A DNA stretch of 64,000 nt from Planococcus shenhongbingii (GTDB lineage Bacteria > Bacillota > Bacilli > Bacillales_A > Planococcaceae), in contig NZ_CP129235.1 in the NCBI RefSeq assembly GCF_030413635.1, positions 1,426,001 to 1,490,000 of the forward strand. Direction: 5' to 3'. The position numbers were made by a program, and so were the translations under genes. Positions 45,515 to 55,123 of the stretch are shown piece by piece. Below the pieces are notes generated by a model. The model had not been told where the DNA came from. It saw nothing but the letters and a program-made list of their open reading frames with translations, and did no database searches. Numbering within the stretch: the first letter of the stretch is position 1; each line of letters opens with the position of its first letter.

Positions 45515-46384
45515 ATGCCTGAACTTCCAGAAGTGGAAGGCGTCGTTCGCCTGATTCGCCCGGCCGCCATTGGGAAAAAGATTCGCGAAGTATTTGTTTC
45601 AGATACCATCCGCGTGTCCAAAACGAATGGAAAAGAAGCCATTATTAAAAAGATGGAAGCTGATTCGTTTATCGACAGCTTGATCGGAGCACAGATTATC
45701 AGCGTTGAACGTCGCAGCAAATATATTTATTTTACGTTGAAAACAGAAGAAGAATTTTTACTGGTCAACCATTTGGGAATGTCAGGGGCATGGTTTTATG
45801 TCGATAGCCTAATGGCGATCAATGAAGAGAAATTCAGGCGCCATGTCCATGTTGTGCTGACTCTGAGTGATGGCAATTTACTTGCCTACTCGGATATACG
45901 GCGTTTCGGGGAAATGAGAGTATTGAAGGAAGAAGCGGATTATCCTCCGCTTCTTTTAATGGCGCCGGAACCATTTGCAGAAGGGGCATTGGAACATTTC
46001 CTGCAGCTGGCAGACAGTCCGAAATATAAAAACAAAGCGATTAAAGAAGTGATTATGGATGGCCAGGTTATTTCCGGCTGCGGCAATATTTATGCCACAG
46101 AAGCGCTTTACAAAATGAAGATTCACCCGAACCGGGCAGCTGGCAGAATAAGCCGGATCCGGAAAGTGCAATTATTTGAAGCGATTGTCGCCATTTTGCT
46201 GGAAAGCATCGAAGCTGGCGGCAGTACGATATCGGATTACCGGAATATAAACGGGGAATCCGGCAGTATGCAGAATCGTTTCGGAATGTATGGAAAAAAA
46301 CAATGCATGGTATGCGGCAGCACGACGAAATCACTGAAAATCGGTGGAAGGACTTCTGTGTATTGCCCAACCTGCCAAAAGTGA
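45515..46384 (+). CDS. mutM: Formamidopyrimidine-DNA glycosylase MutM
   Basis: A 289-residue bifunctional glycosylase/AP lyase removing 8-oxoguanine. Pro2-Glu3 of MPELPEVEG form the catalytic N-terminus, which fixes the start at this ATG rather than two codons earlier. GCGNIYATEAL (about 189-199) is the helix-two-turn-helix, and CMVCGSTTKSLKIGGRTSVYCPTC is the C-terminal zinc finger. In the polA-mutM-coaE operon. Confidence 0.95.
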   Translation: MPELPEVEGVVRLIRPAAIGKKIREVFVSDTIRVSKTNGKEAIIKKMEADSFIDSLIGAQIISVERRSKYIYFTLKTEEEFLLVNHLGMSGAWFYVDSLMAINEEKFRRHVHVVLTLSDGNLLAYSDIRRFGEMRVLKEEADYPPLLLMAPEPFAEGALEHFLQLADSPKYKNKAIKEVIMDGQVISGCGNIYATEALYKMKIHPNRAAGRISRIRKVQLFEAIVAILLESIEAGGSTISDYRNINGESGSMQNRFGMYGKKQCMVCGSTTKSLKIGGRTSVYCPTCQK

Positions 46385-46393
46385 GGTCATGAG

Positions 46394-46999
46394 ATGATAA
46401 TCGGTTTAACCGGAAGTATTGCCAGCGGAAAAAGCACCGTATCTGAAATGCTGAAAGAATTGGGGTATCCCATTGTAGATGCTGATAAAGTGGCCCGTCT
46501 CGTCGTAGAGCCGGGAAGCGAAACACTGCAGGAAATTGAAGCATTATTCGGCAAAGAAATCATTCTTCCGGATGGCAGCATGGACCGGAAAAAAGTTGGC
46601 GAATTGATTTTCAACGATCCGGCAAGCCGAAAAAAATTGAACGATGTGATTCATCCTGCAATACGGGTGGAAATGATCAGGCAGCGATCCGAATTACTCA
46701 ACAACGGCCATGAAATTGTCATCATGGATATACCGCTCCTTTTTGAAAGCCGGCTGCAGCATATGGTCGATAAAGTTCTCGTAGTCAGCGTGACGGAAGA
46801 AAATCAGTTGAAACGCCTGATGGAACGCAATGGTTTAACCGAAAAAGAGGCGAAAGCCCGCATTTCTTCACAGTTGCCGATGTCGGTAAAAGAAGAAGGT
46901 GCGGATGCCGTCATCTACAATAATGGCGCAATTGAAGAGACCAAATGGCAGTTAAATCGCATTTTGGAACAGTGGAGAGAAAAAAGTACAGAAGAATGA
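46394..46999 (+). CDS. coaE: Dephospho-CoA kinase
   Basis: A 201-residue kinase for the last step of CoA synthesis. P-loop GLTGSIASGKST (about 4-15), VDADKVAR (about 29-36), DIPLLFES and the LID Arg region LMERNGLTEKEAKARI are all present. It directly follows mutM; ytaF, which sits between them in B. subtilis (from memory), is absent. Confidence 0.95.
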   Translation: MIIGLTGSIASGKSTVSEMLKELGYPIVDADKVARLVVEPGSETLQEIEALFGKEIILPDGSMDRKKVGELIFNDPASRKKLNDVIHPAIRVEMIRQRSELLNNGHEIVIMDIPLLFESRLQHMVDKVLVVSVTEENQLKRLMERNGLTEKEAKARISSQLPMSVKEEGADAVIYNNGAIEETKWQLNRILEQWREKSTEE

Positions 47000-47019
47000 T
47001 AATTCATACTACTTTAAGG

Positions 47020-47047
47020 TTCCAGATTCCGTAAAATGTGTTATACT
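47020..47047 (+). promoter_or_regulatory. gapB promoter overlapped by a CcpN-like site
   Basis: TTCCAG, 16 bp, TATACT (47042-47047) is the likely promoter. TGTGTTATACT (47037-47047) fits the CcpN operator consensus TRTGHYATAYW, as I remember it, at all 11 positions and covers the -10. Confidence 0.6.
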
Positions 47048-47099
47048 ATATAACGAATTAAAAATTTAAGTATAACTTATTTAATTGGAGGACTCGTAC

Positions 47100-48113
47100 A
47101 TGACAGTTTCTATTGCGATTAACGGATTTGGCCGTATTGGCCGCATGGTTTTCAGACAGGCTATTCTAATGGATGACATCACGATTGCAGCTGTTAATGC
47201 CAGCTACCCTGCTGAAACTTTAGCGCATTTGATTAAGTATGACACAAATCACGGAACCTTCGATGGCGACGTCTCTGCAGAAGGAGATGCATTAATCGTC
47301 AACGGTAAACGGGTTCAACTCGTCAATGAACGAGATCCTTTAAAACTGCCATGGAAAGCAATGGGCATTGATATCGTTATTGAAGCGACAGGGAAATTCA
47401 ATTCCCGGGAGCAAGCTGGCCTTCATTTGGACGCAGGTGCAAAAAAAGTTATCTTGTCTGCTCCAGGCAAAAATGTCGATATCACGATTGTCATGGGAGT
47501 AAATGATGATAAATTGGAAATTGAGAAACACGATGTCATTTCCAATGCCAGCTGCACGACGAATTGCTTGGCACCAGTAGCTAAAGTGTTGCATGATGCA
47601 TTCGGCATTGAAAATGGCTTAATGACAACTATTCATTCATTCACGAATGACCAGAGAAATTTAGACAATCCGCATAAAGATTTACGCCGTGCCCGTGCTT
47701 GTGGACAGTCGATTATTCCGACTTCGACGGGTGCTGCGAAAGCGCTCTCTTTAGTTCTTCCTGAACTTGATGGCAAACTGCATGGCATGTCGCTTCGCGT
47801 GCCAACACCGAACGTATCTCTTGTCGATTTAGTGGTTGATCTTGAACAAGATGTAACAATTGAAGAAGTTAACGAAGCGTTTATCAGAGCCTCTGAAGGA
47901 AATCTGAAAGGAATTCTCAGCTTGACGATGGAGCCGCTTGTTTCGGTTGATTTTAATACAACAACTCAATCTGCCATCATTGATGGATTATCCACGATGG
48001 TGATCGGAGACCGCAAAGTAAAAGTTTTGGCTTGGTACGATAATGAGTGGGGTTATTCGGCACGAGTGGTTGACTTAGCGAAAAAAGTAGCAAAATCAAT
48101 CGTTTATGTTTGA
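47100..48113 (+). CDS. gapB: Glyceraldehyde-3-phosphate dehydrogenase, gluconeogenic type
   Basis: A 337-residue GAPDH. NGFGRIGRMVFR binds the nucleotide; the catalytic Cys is in NASCTTNCLAPV (about 152). The glycolytic enzyme's NAD-selecting Asp (VND) is replaced by VNASYPAETL, as in NADP-preferring GapB. ATTGGAGGAC precedes the ATG. Followed by speD, as in B. subtilis, but with a terminator and a new promoter between. Confidence 0.92.
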   Translation: MTVSIAINGFGRIGRMVFRQAILMDDITIAAVNASYPAETLAHLIKYDTNHGTFDGDVSAEGDALIVNGKRVQLVNERDPLKLPWKAMGIDIVIEATGKFNSREQAGLHLDAGAKKVILSAPGKNVDITIVMGVNDDKLEIEKHDVISNASCTTNCLAPVAKVLHDAFGIENGLMTTIHSFTNDQRNLDNPHKDLRRARACGQSIIPTSTGAAKALSLVLPELDGKLHGMSLRVPTPNVSLVDLVVDLEQDVTIEEVNEAFIRASEGNLKGILSLTMEPLVSVDFNTTTQSAIIDGLSTMVIGDRKVKVLAWYDNEWGYSARVVDLAKKVAKSIVYV

Positions 48114-48122
48114 TAATTAATA

Positions 48123-48162
48123 GAAGCCGCATCCCGTATATAACAGGGATGCGGCTTTTTTA
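48123..48162 (+). terminator. Terminator after gapB
   Basis: AGCCGCATCCC pairs with GGGATGCGGCT, then T6. Confidence 0.9.
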
Positions 48163-48207
48163 TGAAAAAATTTCCTGAAAAAAATAATAAATTTTAAGTA
48201 ATATTTA

Positions 48208-48236
48208 TTGCATTTCAATTCAATACATCATATACT
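48208..48236 (+). promoter_or_regulatory. speD promoter
   Basis: TTGCAT, 17 bp, TATACT. Transcription would start near 48243, giving a leader of about 180 nt. Confidence 0.65.
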
Positions 48237-48237
48237 A

Positions 48238-48420
48238 ACATTCGTAGCCAAAAACGGCTGCGAACTTCTTCGTTACCAATGCTTATATGGCAACGGATGG
48301 AGCAATCTTTATTCACATGACTGCTTAAAGGGTTAGGACCTCTTTGGACTAACTTTCCCCCGTGGTAGTCAACTTTGAATATTTTGCGCACAAAACAAAA
48401 TGATATCAAAGGGGGAAACG
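48238..48420 (+). ncRNA. Structured speD leader, candidate cis-regulatory RNA
   Basis: Three helices are visible: TTCGtAGCC/GGCTgCGAA (48240-48265), GTTAG..CC/GG..CTAAC (48332-48354), and CTTTGAaTAT (48373-48382) with ATATCAAAG (48403-48411). TTTCCCCC (48354-48361) is also exactly complementary to GGGGGAAA (48411-48418), which is the speD ribosome site. I know of no named riboswitch with this form in front of Bacillus speD. Confidence 0.45.
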
Positions 48421-48424
48421 AACC

Positions 48425-48808
48425 ATGGAAACAATGGGACGTCACGTAATTGCAGAACTTTGGCAGTGTGATTTTGACAAATTAAACGATATGGATTTTA
48501 TCGAGCAGACTTTTGTTGATGCAGCACTGAAATCCGGAGCGGAAGTCAGAGAAGTAGCTTTTCATAAATTTGCACCTCAAGGCGTAAGCGGTGTGGTCAT
48601 CATTTCTGAATCTCACTTAACGATCCACAGCTTCCCGGAACACGGATACGCAAGTATCGATGTATATACTTGTGGAGACCTTGATCCGACAATTGCAGCG
48701 AATTATATCGCAGAAGCACTTAATTCCGGTACACGGGAATTTGTAGAAGTGCCTCGCGGAATGGGTCCGGTCAGTGTTGGAAAAGCCAAAGTTTCAGTAA
48801 ATGCATAA
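48425..48808 (+). CDS. speD: S-adenosylmethionine decarboxylase proenzyme SpeD
   Basis: A 127-residue proenzyme that self-cleaves between Glu62 and Ser63 in [24 protein letters not shown] to form the pyruvoyl cofactor. It makes decarboxylated SAM, the aminopropyl donor for spermidine. His68 and Cys83 are the expected acid-base residues. Start and sequence follow B. subtilis SpeD closely (METMGRHVI). Ribosome site AAAGGGGGAAA, likely masked by the leader. Confidence 0.95.
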   Translation: METMGRHVIAELWQCDFDKLNDMDFIEQTFVDAALKSGAEVREVAFHKFAPQGVSGVVIISESHLTIHSFPEHGYASIDVYTCGDLDPTIAANYIAEALNSGTREFVEVPRGMGPVSVGKAKVSVNA

Positions 48809-48830
48809 TCCATTTAACATGAAAACAACG

Positions 48831-48858
48831 AGCAGAGGATAAAATCCTCTGCTTTTTC
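48831..48858 (+). terminator. Terminator after speD
   Basis: AGCAGAGGAT pairs with ATCCTCTGCT, then T5. Confidence 0.9.
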
Positions 48859-48922
48859 TATTTTACAGAAGAAATTTTGTTATACTAGATAGAGCAGATA
48901 CAAAGTTTAGGGAGATGTCAAA

Positions 48923-49399
48923 ATGAAATGTCCAGCTTGCCAGCATAATGGTACACGCGTAGTTGACTCGCGGCCAGTCGATGATAATAAGTCCATAAGA
49001 AGGCGCCGGGAATGTGAATCCTGCGGTTACCGCTATACCACTTTTGAAAAAGTGGAAGAAATGCCTTTGATTGTTGTCAAAAAAGATGGTTCCCGTGAAG
49101 AGTTCAGCCGCGAGAAAGTATTAAGAGGATTGATCCGGGCATGCGAAAAACGGCCTGTTCCGCTGGAAGTGTTAGAACAAGTAGTTTTCGATATTGAAAA
49201 AACGCTTCGGCGCACTGGAAATGCTGAAGTTAAATCCGAAGATGTCGGGGAACTGGTGATGGACCGCTTGGCGGGCATCGATGAAGTTGCCTATGTCCGT
49301 TTTGCTTCCGTTTACCGCCAGTTCAAAGACATTACGGTGTTTATTGACGAATTGAAGGATTTACTGAAAAAGAATCCAGAAGACAAGAAATCTGAGTAA
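48923..49399 (+). CDS. nrdR: Transcriptional repressor NrdR
   Basis: A 158-residue zinc-ribbon/ATP-cone repressor of ribonucleotide reductase genes. Zinc ligands are Cys3, Cys6, Cys31 and Cys34; [17 protein letters not shown] is the conserved DNA-contact stretch. The ATP-cone spans about 49-139 ([20 protein letters not shown]). Followed by dnaB after 11 bp; in B. subtilis the same genes form one operon. Confidence 0.95.
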   Translation: MKCPACQHNGTRVVDSRPVDDNKSIRRRRECESCGYRYTTFEKVEEMPLIVVKKDGSREEFSREKVLRGLIRACEKRPVPLEVLEQVVFDIEKTLRRTGNAEVKSEDVGELVMDRLAGIDEVAYVRFASVYRQFKDITVFIDELKDLLKKNPEDKKSE

Positions 49400-49410
49400 G
49401 GCGGTGGACC

Positions 49411-50775
49411 ATGTCTGCACTATATAAAGAACTTCAAGCTGCGGATTCGTTTAAAATTCGGTTGCCGTATCCATTTTCCAATTATGACCGCCAATTATTG
49501 ACCTTGCTGTATCAGCCGCTGATCGGTGCGGAAGCTGTCTCTTTTTATATGACGCTGTGGGCTGAAGGGGAAGAAGCAAAAGAAGAAGCGACTCATTATA
49601 CATTGATGAATATTCTCGGCATTCCGATTGCCAAAATCTTTGAAGCGCGCATTCAATTGGAGGCGATCGGTTTGCTGAGAACTTATCGCAAAGACACTGA
49701 AAACCGTACTTTCATCTATGATCTATGCCCTCCGCTTGATCCAAAAAGCTTTTTCATGGATCCCTTGCTGTCGATGTTTCTATTCAGCAAAATAGGGGAG
49801 TCTGCTTACCGGAAAGTGAGAGACCGTTTTATGATACATACGGAAATAGGCGAAGGCTACGAAGAAGTTTCCCGCACATTCACGGATATTTATCAGCCCG
49901 TCCATGCAAAAGCCGGATATCCTACGGAACAGCCGGATTTGCAAGAGCGCAAAAACGGCAGCTACCAAACCGATTCAGACTTTGATTTCGGCTTGCTGCG
50001 GCAAGGGTTGTCAGAACAGCTGGTGCCAAAAAGGGTATTGACGGCTACGATAAAAGACACCATTGCAAAACTGGCGTTTCTATACAGCTGGGGACCGCTT
50101 GATATGCAAAAAGTGATTTTATTGGCGATTGATGATGATTATAAGCTGACCACCGATGGAATAAAAAAGGCGGCATCTGAATATTATAAATTGACAGTGG
50201 CGACAACAGCGCCGCAATTAGTCCAGGCCCACAAAACTGAACCGAAGATTGTGGAAAAGCCGAAAACGAGACAAGATGAGCTGATCTTGTATTTGGAATC
50301 TGCATCACCTGTAGAAGTGCTTCGTGATATTGCAAACGGCAAAGAACCGCTGCCGGCAGATGTCCAATTGGCCAATCAGCTTGTGCTGCAATATGGAATG
50401 GAGCCGGCAGTGGTCAATGTGCTGCTGCAATACGTTCTGCTTCGGACCGATATGAAACTGACCAAAGCCTATGTTGAAAAAATTGCATCCCATTGGCTGC
50501 GCAAAAACGTTACGACAGCGAAAGATGCGATGGAACTAGCGCGTACTGAACACGAGCAGTACGTTAAATGGAAATCGGAAGGTTCTCCAACTGCGGCATC
50601 GAGAAGTACAGCTAAATCAAGCAGGAAACCAGTGAGGGAAGAAAAATTGCCTGAATGGTTTTATCAAAAAGATGAGGCTCCTGCAGGTAAAGGTGAACCG
50701 AAAAATGATAAATTGGAAGTGGAAAAACAAAAACTTCTCGCAAAACTTGCGCTGAAGAAAGGTAAAGGTGATTAA
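49411..50775 (+). CDS. dnaB: Replication initiation/helicase-loading protein DnaB
   Basis: A 454-residue Gram-positive DnaB (not the helicase). It has the two DnaB/DnaD-homology regions: an N-terminal winged-helix part (about 1-200) and a C-terminal helical part (about 300-400) with the YxxxIAxxW variant YVEKIASHW. It helps load the replicative helicase at oriC together with DnaD and DnaI. The tail (about 395-454) is charged. Stop codon abuts the dnaI start. Confidence 0.9.
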   Translation: MSALYKELQAADSFKIRLPYPFSNYDRQLLTLLYQPLIGAEAVSFYMTLWAEGEEAKEEATHYTLMNILGIPIAKIFEARIQLEAIGLLRTYRKDTENRTFIYDLCPPLDPKSFFMDPLLSMFLFSKIGESAYRKVRDRFMIHTEIGEGYEEVSRTFTDIYQPVHAKAGYPTEQPDLQERKNGSYQTDSDFDFGLLRQGLSEQLVPKRVLTATIKDTIAKLAFLYSWGPLDMQKVILLAIDDDYKLTTDGIKKAASEYYKLTVATTAPQLVQAHKTEPKIVEKPKTRQDELILYLESASPVEVLRDIANGKEPLPADVQLANQLVLQYGMEPAVVNVLLQYVLLRTDMKLTKAYVEKIASHWLRKNVTTAKDAMELARTEHEQYVKWKSEGSPTAASRSTAKSSRKPVREEKLPEWFYQKDEAPAGKGEPKNDKLEVEKQKLLAKLALKKGKGD

Positions 50776-51711
50776 ATGGAGCCGATTCGCGAAACGCTGA
50801 AACGGGTAGTGAATGCCCCTGCTTTTTCAGAACGCTATAATGATATGCGGAAAGAAGTGCTGGAACATCCAGGTGTTCAAAAGTTCCTGGAAGACCATTC
50901 GGCGGATATCGACAAAAGCATTGTTGATAAAGGACTTGGAAAGCTATACGAGTATATCAATCAATCGCATGATTGCAATAAATGCCCCAGTCTAGGAAAC
51001 TGCATCAATACGCTAAAAGGCTTTGAACCGAATCTGGTTCTGGAACGCGGCAATATCGGCATTGCCTATACGCCTTGTCGATTAAAAAATGAGCATGACA
51101 ATAAACGCCGTGCTTCTTCAATGATACACAGCATGTATATGCCAAAAGAAGTGCTGCAGGCGACTTTTTCAGATTTTGAACCGGATGCGAGAAGAATGGA
51201 AGCGTTTCTTGCGGCAGGCGACTTTTTGGAAAAAGCAACCGGTCCAGATAACCTTCCTGAAAAAGGGCTATTTCTCTACGGCAAATTCGGTGTCGGCAAA
51301 TCGTATTTACTAAGTGCTATGGCAAATGAACTTGCCGAAATGGGCGTCAAAACCGTGCTGGTATTTGTGCCGGAATTTATGCGCGAGATGAAGCAGGCGA
51401 TCGGCGATCAGACATTGCAGGAAAAAGTGGATTATGTAAAAAAAGCGGACGTCCTGATGCTTGATGATATCGGCGCGGAAGCGATGTCGAGCTGGACGCG
51501 AGATGAAGTGCTCGGAACCATCCTGCATTACCGCATGGCAGAAAGGCTGCCGACTTTCATGACGTCCAATTTCAGCTACTCCGAACTTCAGCATCATCTG
51601 ACTTACTCGCAGCGCGGCGAAAAAGAAGATTTAAAAGCGGCGCGTGTCATGGAACGCATCCGTGCCTTGACGATTCCAGTAAAATTGGATGGTCCAAATA
51701 GAAGAAATTAA
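50776..51711 (+). CDS. dnaI: Helicase loader DnaI
   Basis: A 311-residue AAA+ loader of the replicative helicase. The N-terminal zinc-binding region has CNKCPSLGNC and a later TPCR. Walker A GKFGVGKSYL (about 169-178), Walker B VLMLDDIGAE (about 228-237) and an arginine finger near TYSQRGEKEDLKAARVMERIR follow. It starts at the base after the dnaB stop. No clear terminator follows; ytxB and ytxC of B. subtilis are missing here. Confidence 0.93.
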   Translation: MEPIRETLKRVVNAPAFSERYNDMRKEVLEHPGVQKFLEDHSADIDKSIVDKGLGKLYEYINQSHDCNKCPSLGNCINTLKGFEPNLVLERGNIGIAYTPCRLKNEHDNKRRASSMIHSMYMPKEVLQATFSDFEPDARRMEAFLAAGDFLEKATGPDNLPEKGLFLYGKFGVGKSYLLSAMANELAEMGVKTVLVFVPEFMREMKQAIGDQTLQEKVDYVKKADVLMLDDIGAEAMSSWTRDEVLGTILHYRMAERLPTFMTSNFSYSELQHHLTYSQRGEKEDLKAARVMERIRALTIPVKLDGPNRRN

Positions 51712-51712
51712 T

Positions 51713-51752
51713 AAAGAAAAGCGGAAATGGCCGTTCAAGTAAGTGCTTTTCT
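51713..51752. repeat. Partial 'AAGCGC' hairpin repeat after dnaI
   Basis: AAGAAAAGCGGAAATGGCC is the 5' arm of the element; its 3' arm is missing, so it is a remnant. Confidence 0.5.
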
Positions 51753-51764
51753 TTGAACAGGTGG

Positions 51765-51793
51765 TTGCGTTTTTGATTTTTTAGCAGTATAGT
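51765..51793 (+). promoter_or_regulatory. thrS promoter
   Basis: TTGCGT, 17 bp, TATAGT. Start expected near 51800, just before the T-box. Confidence 0.6.
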
Positions 51794-51817
51794 AAAAATA
51801 ATCGAACTATGATTTAA

Positions 51818-52069
51818 AATGCTTTGACAAGGACAATAGCGGAATTGTACGACTTTCAGAGAGAGAAGCCTAGGCTGCAAGCTTCTTAAGTACCGGCAAA
51901 ACGCTTACCACCTTCGAGCAGCAGCTGTGAACTTTTTTAGTAGCAGCTGACGGTACCGGCCCGTTAGCCGATGCAGAGCTTCATTTTGGATAGTTTTTTC
52001 TATCCGGAATAGAAGAAGGGTGGAACCACGAACAGAGCTTCGTCCCTTTGGGATGAGGCTTTTTTTATT
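51818..52069 (+). ncRNA. T-box leader, threonine type
   Basis: A full T-box. The specifier region reads TTACCACCTTCGAGC, placing ACC (Thr, 51907-51909) before the usual ACC-t-t-g-GAGC tail of stem I; AAGG (51829 region) pairs with CCTT. The AG-rich arm AGAGAGAGAAGCC is present. The antiterminator core AGGGTGGAACCACG is at 52017-52030; its TGGA pairs with UCCA, the expected tRNA-Thr end with discriminator U. Terminator AGCTTCGTCCC/GGGATGAGGCT with T7 at 52034-52067. The rest to 52176 shows no other element. Confidence 0.9.
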
Positions 52070-52176
52070 TGTTCAAAAAAACTACAGAAGAAAGCGTGGC
52101 ATTTCAATGCTGAATTAATTATGAGGAAGTAAAACAGCATTGAAATCGACGCATCTTACAAAAGGAGAGAGTAAAT

Positions 52177-54105
52177 ATGTCAGACATGATCCAACTAACA
52201 TTCCCTGATGGTGCAGCAAAGGAGTTTCCAAAAGGCACAACTACAGAAGAAATTGCTCAATCCATCTCACCAGGGCTTCGCAAGAAAGCATTGGCTGGTA
52301 AAGTGGGAGAGCAGTTAATCGACTTGAAATCACCGATCAATGAAGACGGCAGCATTGCCATCATCACTCCTGAGTCTGACGAAGCCATTGAAATTCTTCG
52401 TCATTCAACTGCCCACTTATTAGCTCAAGCGGTTAGACGCTTGTATCCAGATGCTAAATTTGGTGTCGGTCCGGTAATTGAAAATGGATTTTACTACGAT
52501 ATTGATTCTGAACAACCGATCACAGCTGAAAATCTGTCAGCAATTGAAAAAGAAATGAAAAAAATCATCAATGAAAACTTGGAAATTGTGCGTCTGGACG
52601 TTTCCCGGGCAGAAGCGCAAGAACGTTTCGCGGCTATCGAAGATCCGTATAAACTGGAACTTCTTGAAGCGATTCCGGAAGATGAGCAAGTGTCGATTTA
52701 CGAGCAAGGCGAATTTTTCGACCTTTGCCGCGGCATCCACGTGCCATCAACTGGAAAATTAAAAGAATTTAAATTGCTGAGTGTCGCGGGAGCTTATTGG
52801 AGAGGCGATAGCGACAATAAAATGCTGCAGCGCATCTACGGTACTGCTTTCTTCAAAAAAGAAGACTTGAAAGAGCATTTGGCTTTCCTGGAAGAAGCAA
52901 AAGAACGCGACCATCGCAAAATCGGGAAAGAACTGAATTTATTCATGAACTCCCAAAAAGTTGGCCAAGGTTTGCCGATGTGGCTGCCAAAAGGTGCAAC
53001 TATCCGCCGGATCATCGAGCGCTATATTGTCGACAAAGAAGAGCGCCTGGGCTATGACCACGTTTATACTCCGATAATGGGAAGCGTCGATTTGTACAAG
53101 ACTAGCGGACACTGGGATCATTACCAGGAAGACATGTTCCCGGTTATGCAGATGGACAATGAAGAACTGGTATTGCGCCCGATGAACTGCCCGCACCATA
53201 TGATGATTTATAAACAAGGTATCCATTCATACCGCAACTTGCCGATCCGAATCGCAGAGCTTGGCTTGATGCATCGCTACGAAATGTCTGGCGCTTTATC
53301 TGGCTTGCAGAGGGTGCGCGGCATGACATTGAACGATGCGCATATCTTTGTGCGCCCAGACCAAATTAAGGATGAGTTCAAACGTGTAGTCAATTTAGTG
53401 ATTGAAGTATATAAAGACTTCGATATCAAAGATTATTCATTCCGTTTGTCTTACCGGGATCCAGCAGACAAAGAGAAATACTTCGACGATGATGCAATGT
53501 GGGAACGTGCACAGGCAATGCTGAAAGAAGCCATGGATGATTTAGGACTTCCTTATACTGAAGTGGAAGGCGAAGCGGCATTCTACGGGCCGAAAGTGGA
53601 TGTCCAAGTGAAAACTGCCCTTGGAAAAGAAGAAACTTTGTCGACTGTCCAGCTTGATTTCCTTTTGCCTGAGCGCTTTGACCTTTCTTATATCGGAGAA
53701 GACGGCAAGCAGCACCGGCCGGTCGTTATCCACCGTGGCGTCGTTTCAACAATGGAACGTTTTGTAGCCTTCCTGATCGAAGAATATAAAGGAGCCTTCC
53801 CGACTTGGCTGGCTCCGGTGCAAGTGGAAGTAATTCCGGTTTCACTGGACGCCCACAGCAATTATGCAAAAGAAGTGCAGGAAAAACTGCAAAATCAGCG
53901 CTTGCGCGTCGATATTGATGAGCGCGATGAAAAATTAGGGTATAAAATCCGCGAAGCCCAAATGCAGAAAGTTCCTTATATGCTGGTCATCGGGGACCAG
54001 GAGCTGGAAAACGGATCGGTCAATGTCCGCAAATACGGAGAACAAAAATCCGAAAGCATGTCTTTTGACGACTTTTTGAAATTGATTCAAAGCGAACTTC
54101 GCTAA
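52177..54105 (+). CDS. thrS: Threonyl-tRNA synthetase
   Basis: A 642-residue class II synthetase. TGS domain (about 1-65), editing domain with [11 protein letters not shown] (about 70-80) and the CRGIHV site, catalytic core with motif 2 and the zinc Cys in [10 protein letters not shown] (about 335-344), [18 protein letters not shown], and motif 3 ([10 protein letters not shown]), then the anticodon domain (about 535-642). Ribosome site AAAGGAGAG. Under the Thr T-box. Confidence 0.96.
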   Translation: MSDMIQLTFPDGAAKEFPKGTTTEEIAQSISPGLRKKALAGKVGEQLIDLKSPINEDGSIAIITPESDEAIEILRHSTAHLLAQAVRRLYPDAKFGVGPVIENGFYYDIDSEQPITAENLSAIEKEMKKIINENLEIVRLDVSRAEAQERFAAIEDPYKLELLEAIPEDEQVSIYEQGEFFDLCRGIHVPSTGKLKEFKLLSVAGAYWRGDSDNKMLQRIYGTAFFKKEDLKEHLAFLEEAKERDHRKIGKELNLFMNSQKVGQGLPMWLPKGATIRRIIERYIVDKEERLGYDHVYTPIMGSVDLYKTSGHWDHYQEDMFPVMQMDNEELVLRPMNCPHHMMIYKQGIHSYRNLPIRIAELGLMHRYEMSGALSGLQRVRGMTLNDAHIFVRPDQIKDEFKRVVNLVIEVYKDFDIKDYSFRLSYRDPADKEKYFDDDAMWERAQAMLKEAMDDLGLPYTEVEGEAAFYGPKVDVQVKTALGKEETLSTVQLDFLLPERFDLSYIGEDGKQHRPVVIHRGVVSTMERFVAFLIEEYKGAFPTWLAPVQVEVIPVSLDAHSNYAKEVQEKLQNQRLRVDIDERDEKLGYKIREAQMQKVPYMLVIGDQELENGSVNVRKYGEQKSESMSFDDFLKLIQSELR

Positions 54106-54110
54106 GAAGG

Positions 54111-54139
54111 TTGACATGCATATAGTAGCGTGATATTAT
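54111..54139 (+). promoter_or_regulatory. infC-rpmI-rplT promoter
   Basis: TTGACA (perfect), 17 bp, TATTAT, directly after the thrS stop codon. Confidence 0.8.
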
Positions 54140-54164
54140 AAATAAGGTTATAGAATACTTATAT

Positions 54165-54305
54165 GTGCAAAGCAGGAGCACCCGCTTCTCACCTGATCGA
54201 CCGATTGTTGGCAGGTATACACGATATTGACTTTTTCACGCTTTCGCGTGCTGTCATAATTTGCGGGTGGACCTCTGTGGTCCATCCGTTTTTGTTTTGG
54301 ATCGG
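54165..54305 (+). ncRNA. L20-type autoregulatory leader of infC
   Basis: The leader contains GCAAAGCAGGAGCACCCGC and CTTCTCACCTGATCG, typical of the Bacillus L20 leader, and ends in a strong attenuator GGGTGGACC/GGTCCATCC (54266-54290) with a T-rich tail. In B. subtilis ribosomal protein L20 binds this leader and promotes termination, setting the level of IF3, L35 and L20. Confidence 0.85.
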
Positions 54306-54375
54306 AACCTGTCAACCGGCAATCGTCGGTTTGAACATTTAAGCTATTCGCGACACTATCCGGAGGTGGATTAAT

Positions 54376-54894
54376 ATTAGCAAAGACATTAATGTAAACG
54401 AAGGTATTCGCGCACGTGAGCTACGGGTTATTGATCAGAACGGTGAACAACTCGGCATCAAAACACGTACCGAAGCACTTGAAATTGCTGGCCGTGTCAA
54501 CTTGGATCTTGTACTAGTGGCTCCACAAGCTAAGCCACCGGTTGCACGCATCATGGACCATGGTAAGTTCAAGTTCGAACAGCAAAAGAAAGATCGTGAA
54601 ATCCGCAAGAATCAAAAAGTCATCATCGTCAAAGAGGTTCGTTTGAGCCCTTCGATTGACGATCACGATTTCGATACGAAACTTCGCAATGCGATCAAGT
54701 TCCTTGAAAAAGGCGACAAAGTAAAAGCTTCAATCCGTTTTAAAGGCCGTGCAATTACGCACAAAGAAATCGGACAACGCGTTCTTGAGCGCTTCGCAGA
54801 AGCATGCAAAGAAGTGGCGACGGTTGAACAGCGCCCTAAAATGGATGGCCGCAGCATGTTCTTGATGCTTGCGCCACTACACGAAAAAGAATAA
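54376..54894 (+). CDS. infC: Translation initiation factor IF-3, AUU start
   Basis: A 172-residue factor controlling start-codon choice and subunit splitting. The coding region begins at ATT (AUU), 9 bp behind CGGAGGTGG: reading from there gives [20 protein letters not shown], which aligns with B. subtilis IF-3. An ATG/GTG/TTG-only search would start 42 codons late, inside the N-terminal domain. NTD about 1-75; CTD about 85-170 with [12 protein letters not shown]. The rare start codon is known in other species to allow IF-3 self-repression. Operon infC-rpmI-rplT. Confidence 0.92.
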   Translation: MSKDINVNEGIRARELRVIDQNGEQLGIKTRTEALEIAGRVNLDLVLVAPQAKPPVARIMDHGKFKFEQQKKDREIRKNQKVIIVKEVRLSPSIDDHDFDTKLRNAIKFLEKGDKVKASIRFKGRAITHKEIGQRVLERFAEACKEVATVEQRPKMDGRSMFLMLAPLHEKE

Positions 54895-54922
54895 TAGTAC
54901 AATTGTTTAGGAGGAACTCGAA

Positions 54923-55123
54923 ATGCCGAAAATGAAAAGCCACCGCGGTGCGATGAAACGTTTCAAGAAAACTGGAACTGGTAAAGTAAAACGCAACCGT
55001 TCACACACAAGCCACTTATTTGCAAACAAATCGACTAAGCAAAAGCGTCACCTTCGCAAAGGGAAACTTGTTTCTGCAGGCGATTTGAAACGCATCAAAT
55101 CTTTGATCTACAACATGAAGTAA
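54923..55123 (+). CDS. rpmI: Ribosomal protein L35
   Basis: A 66-residue basic protein of the large subunit, with the family start [20 protein letters not shown] and HLRKGKLVS near the end. Strong AGGAGGAA precedes the ATG, 28 bp after infC. Confidence 0.96.
   Translation: MPKMKSHRGAMKRFKKTGTGKVKRNRSHTSHLFANKSTKQKRHLRKGKLVSAGDLKRIKSLIYNMK

Noticed and set aside
51892..51894. ACC in AAGTACCGGC as the specifier of the thrS T-box
   Set aside because: The ACC at 51907-51909 is followed by ACCTTCGAGC, the usual sequence after the specifier, and the AAGG/CCTT stem base supports it. Both would read Thr.
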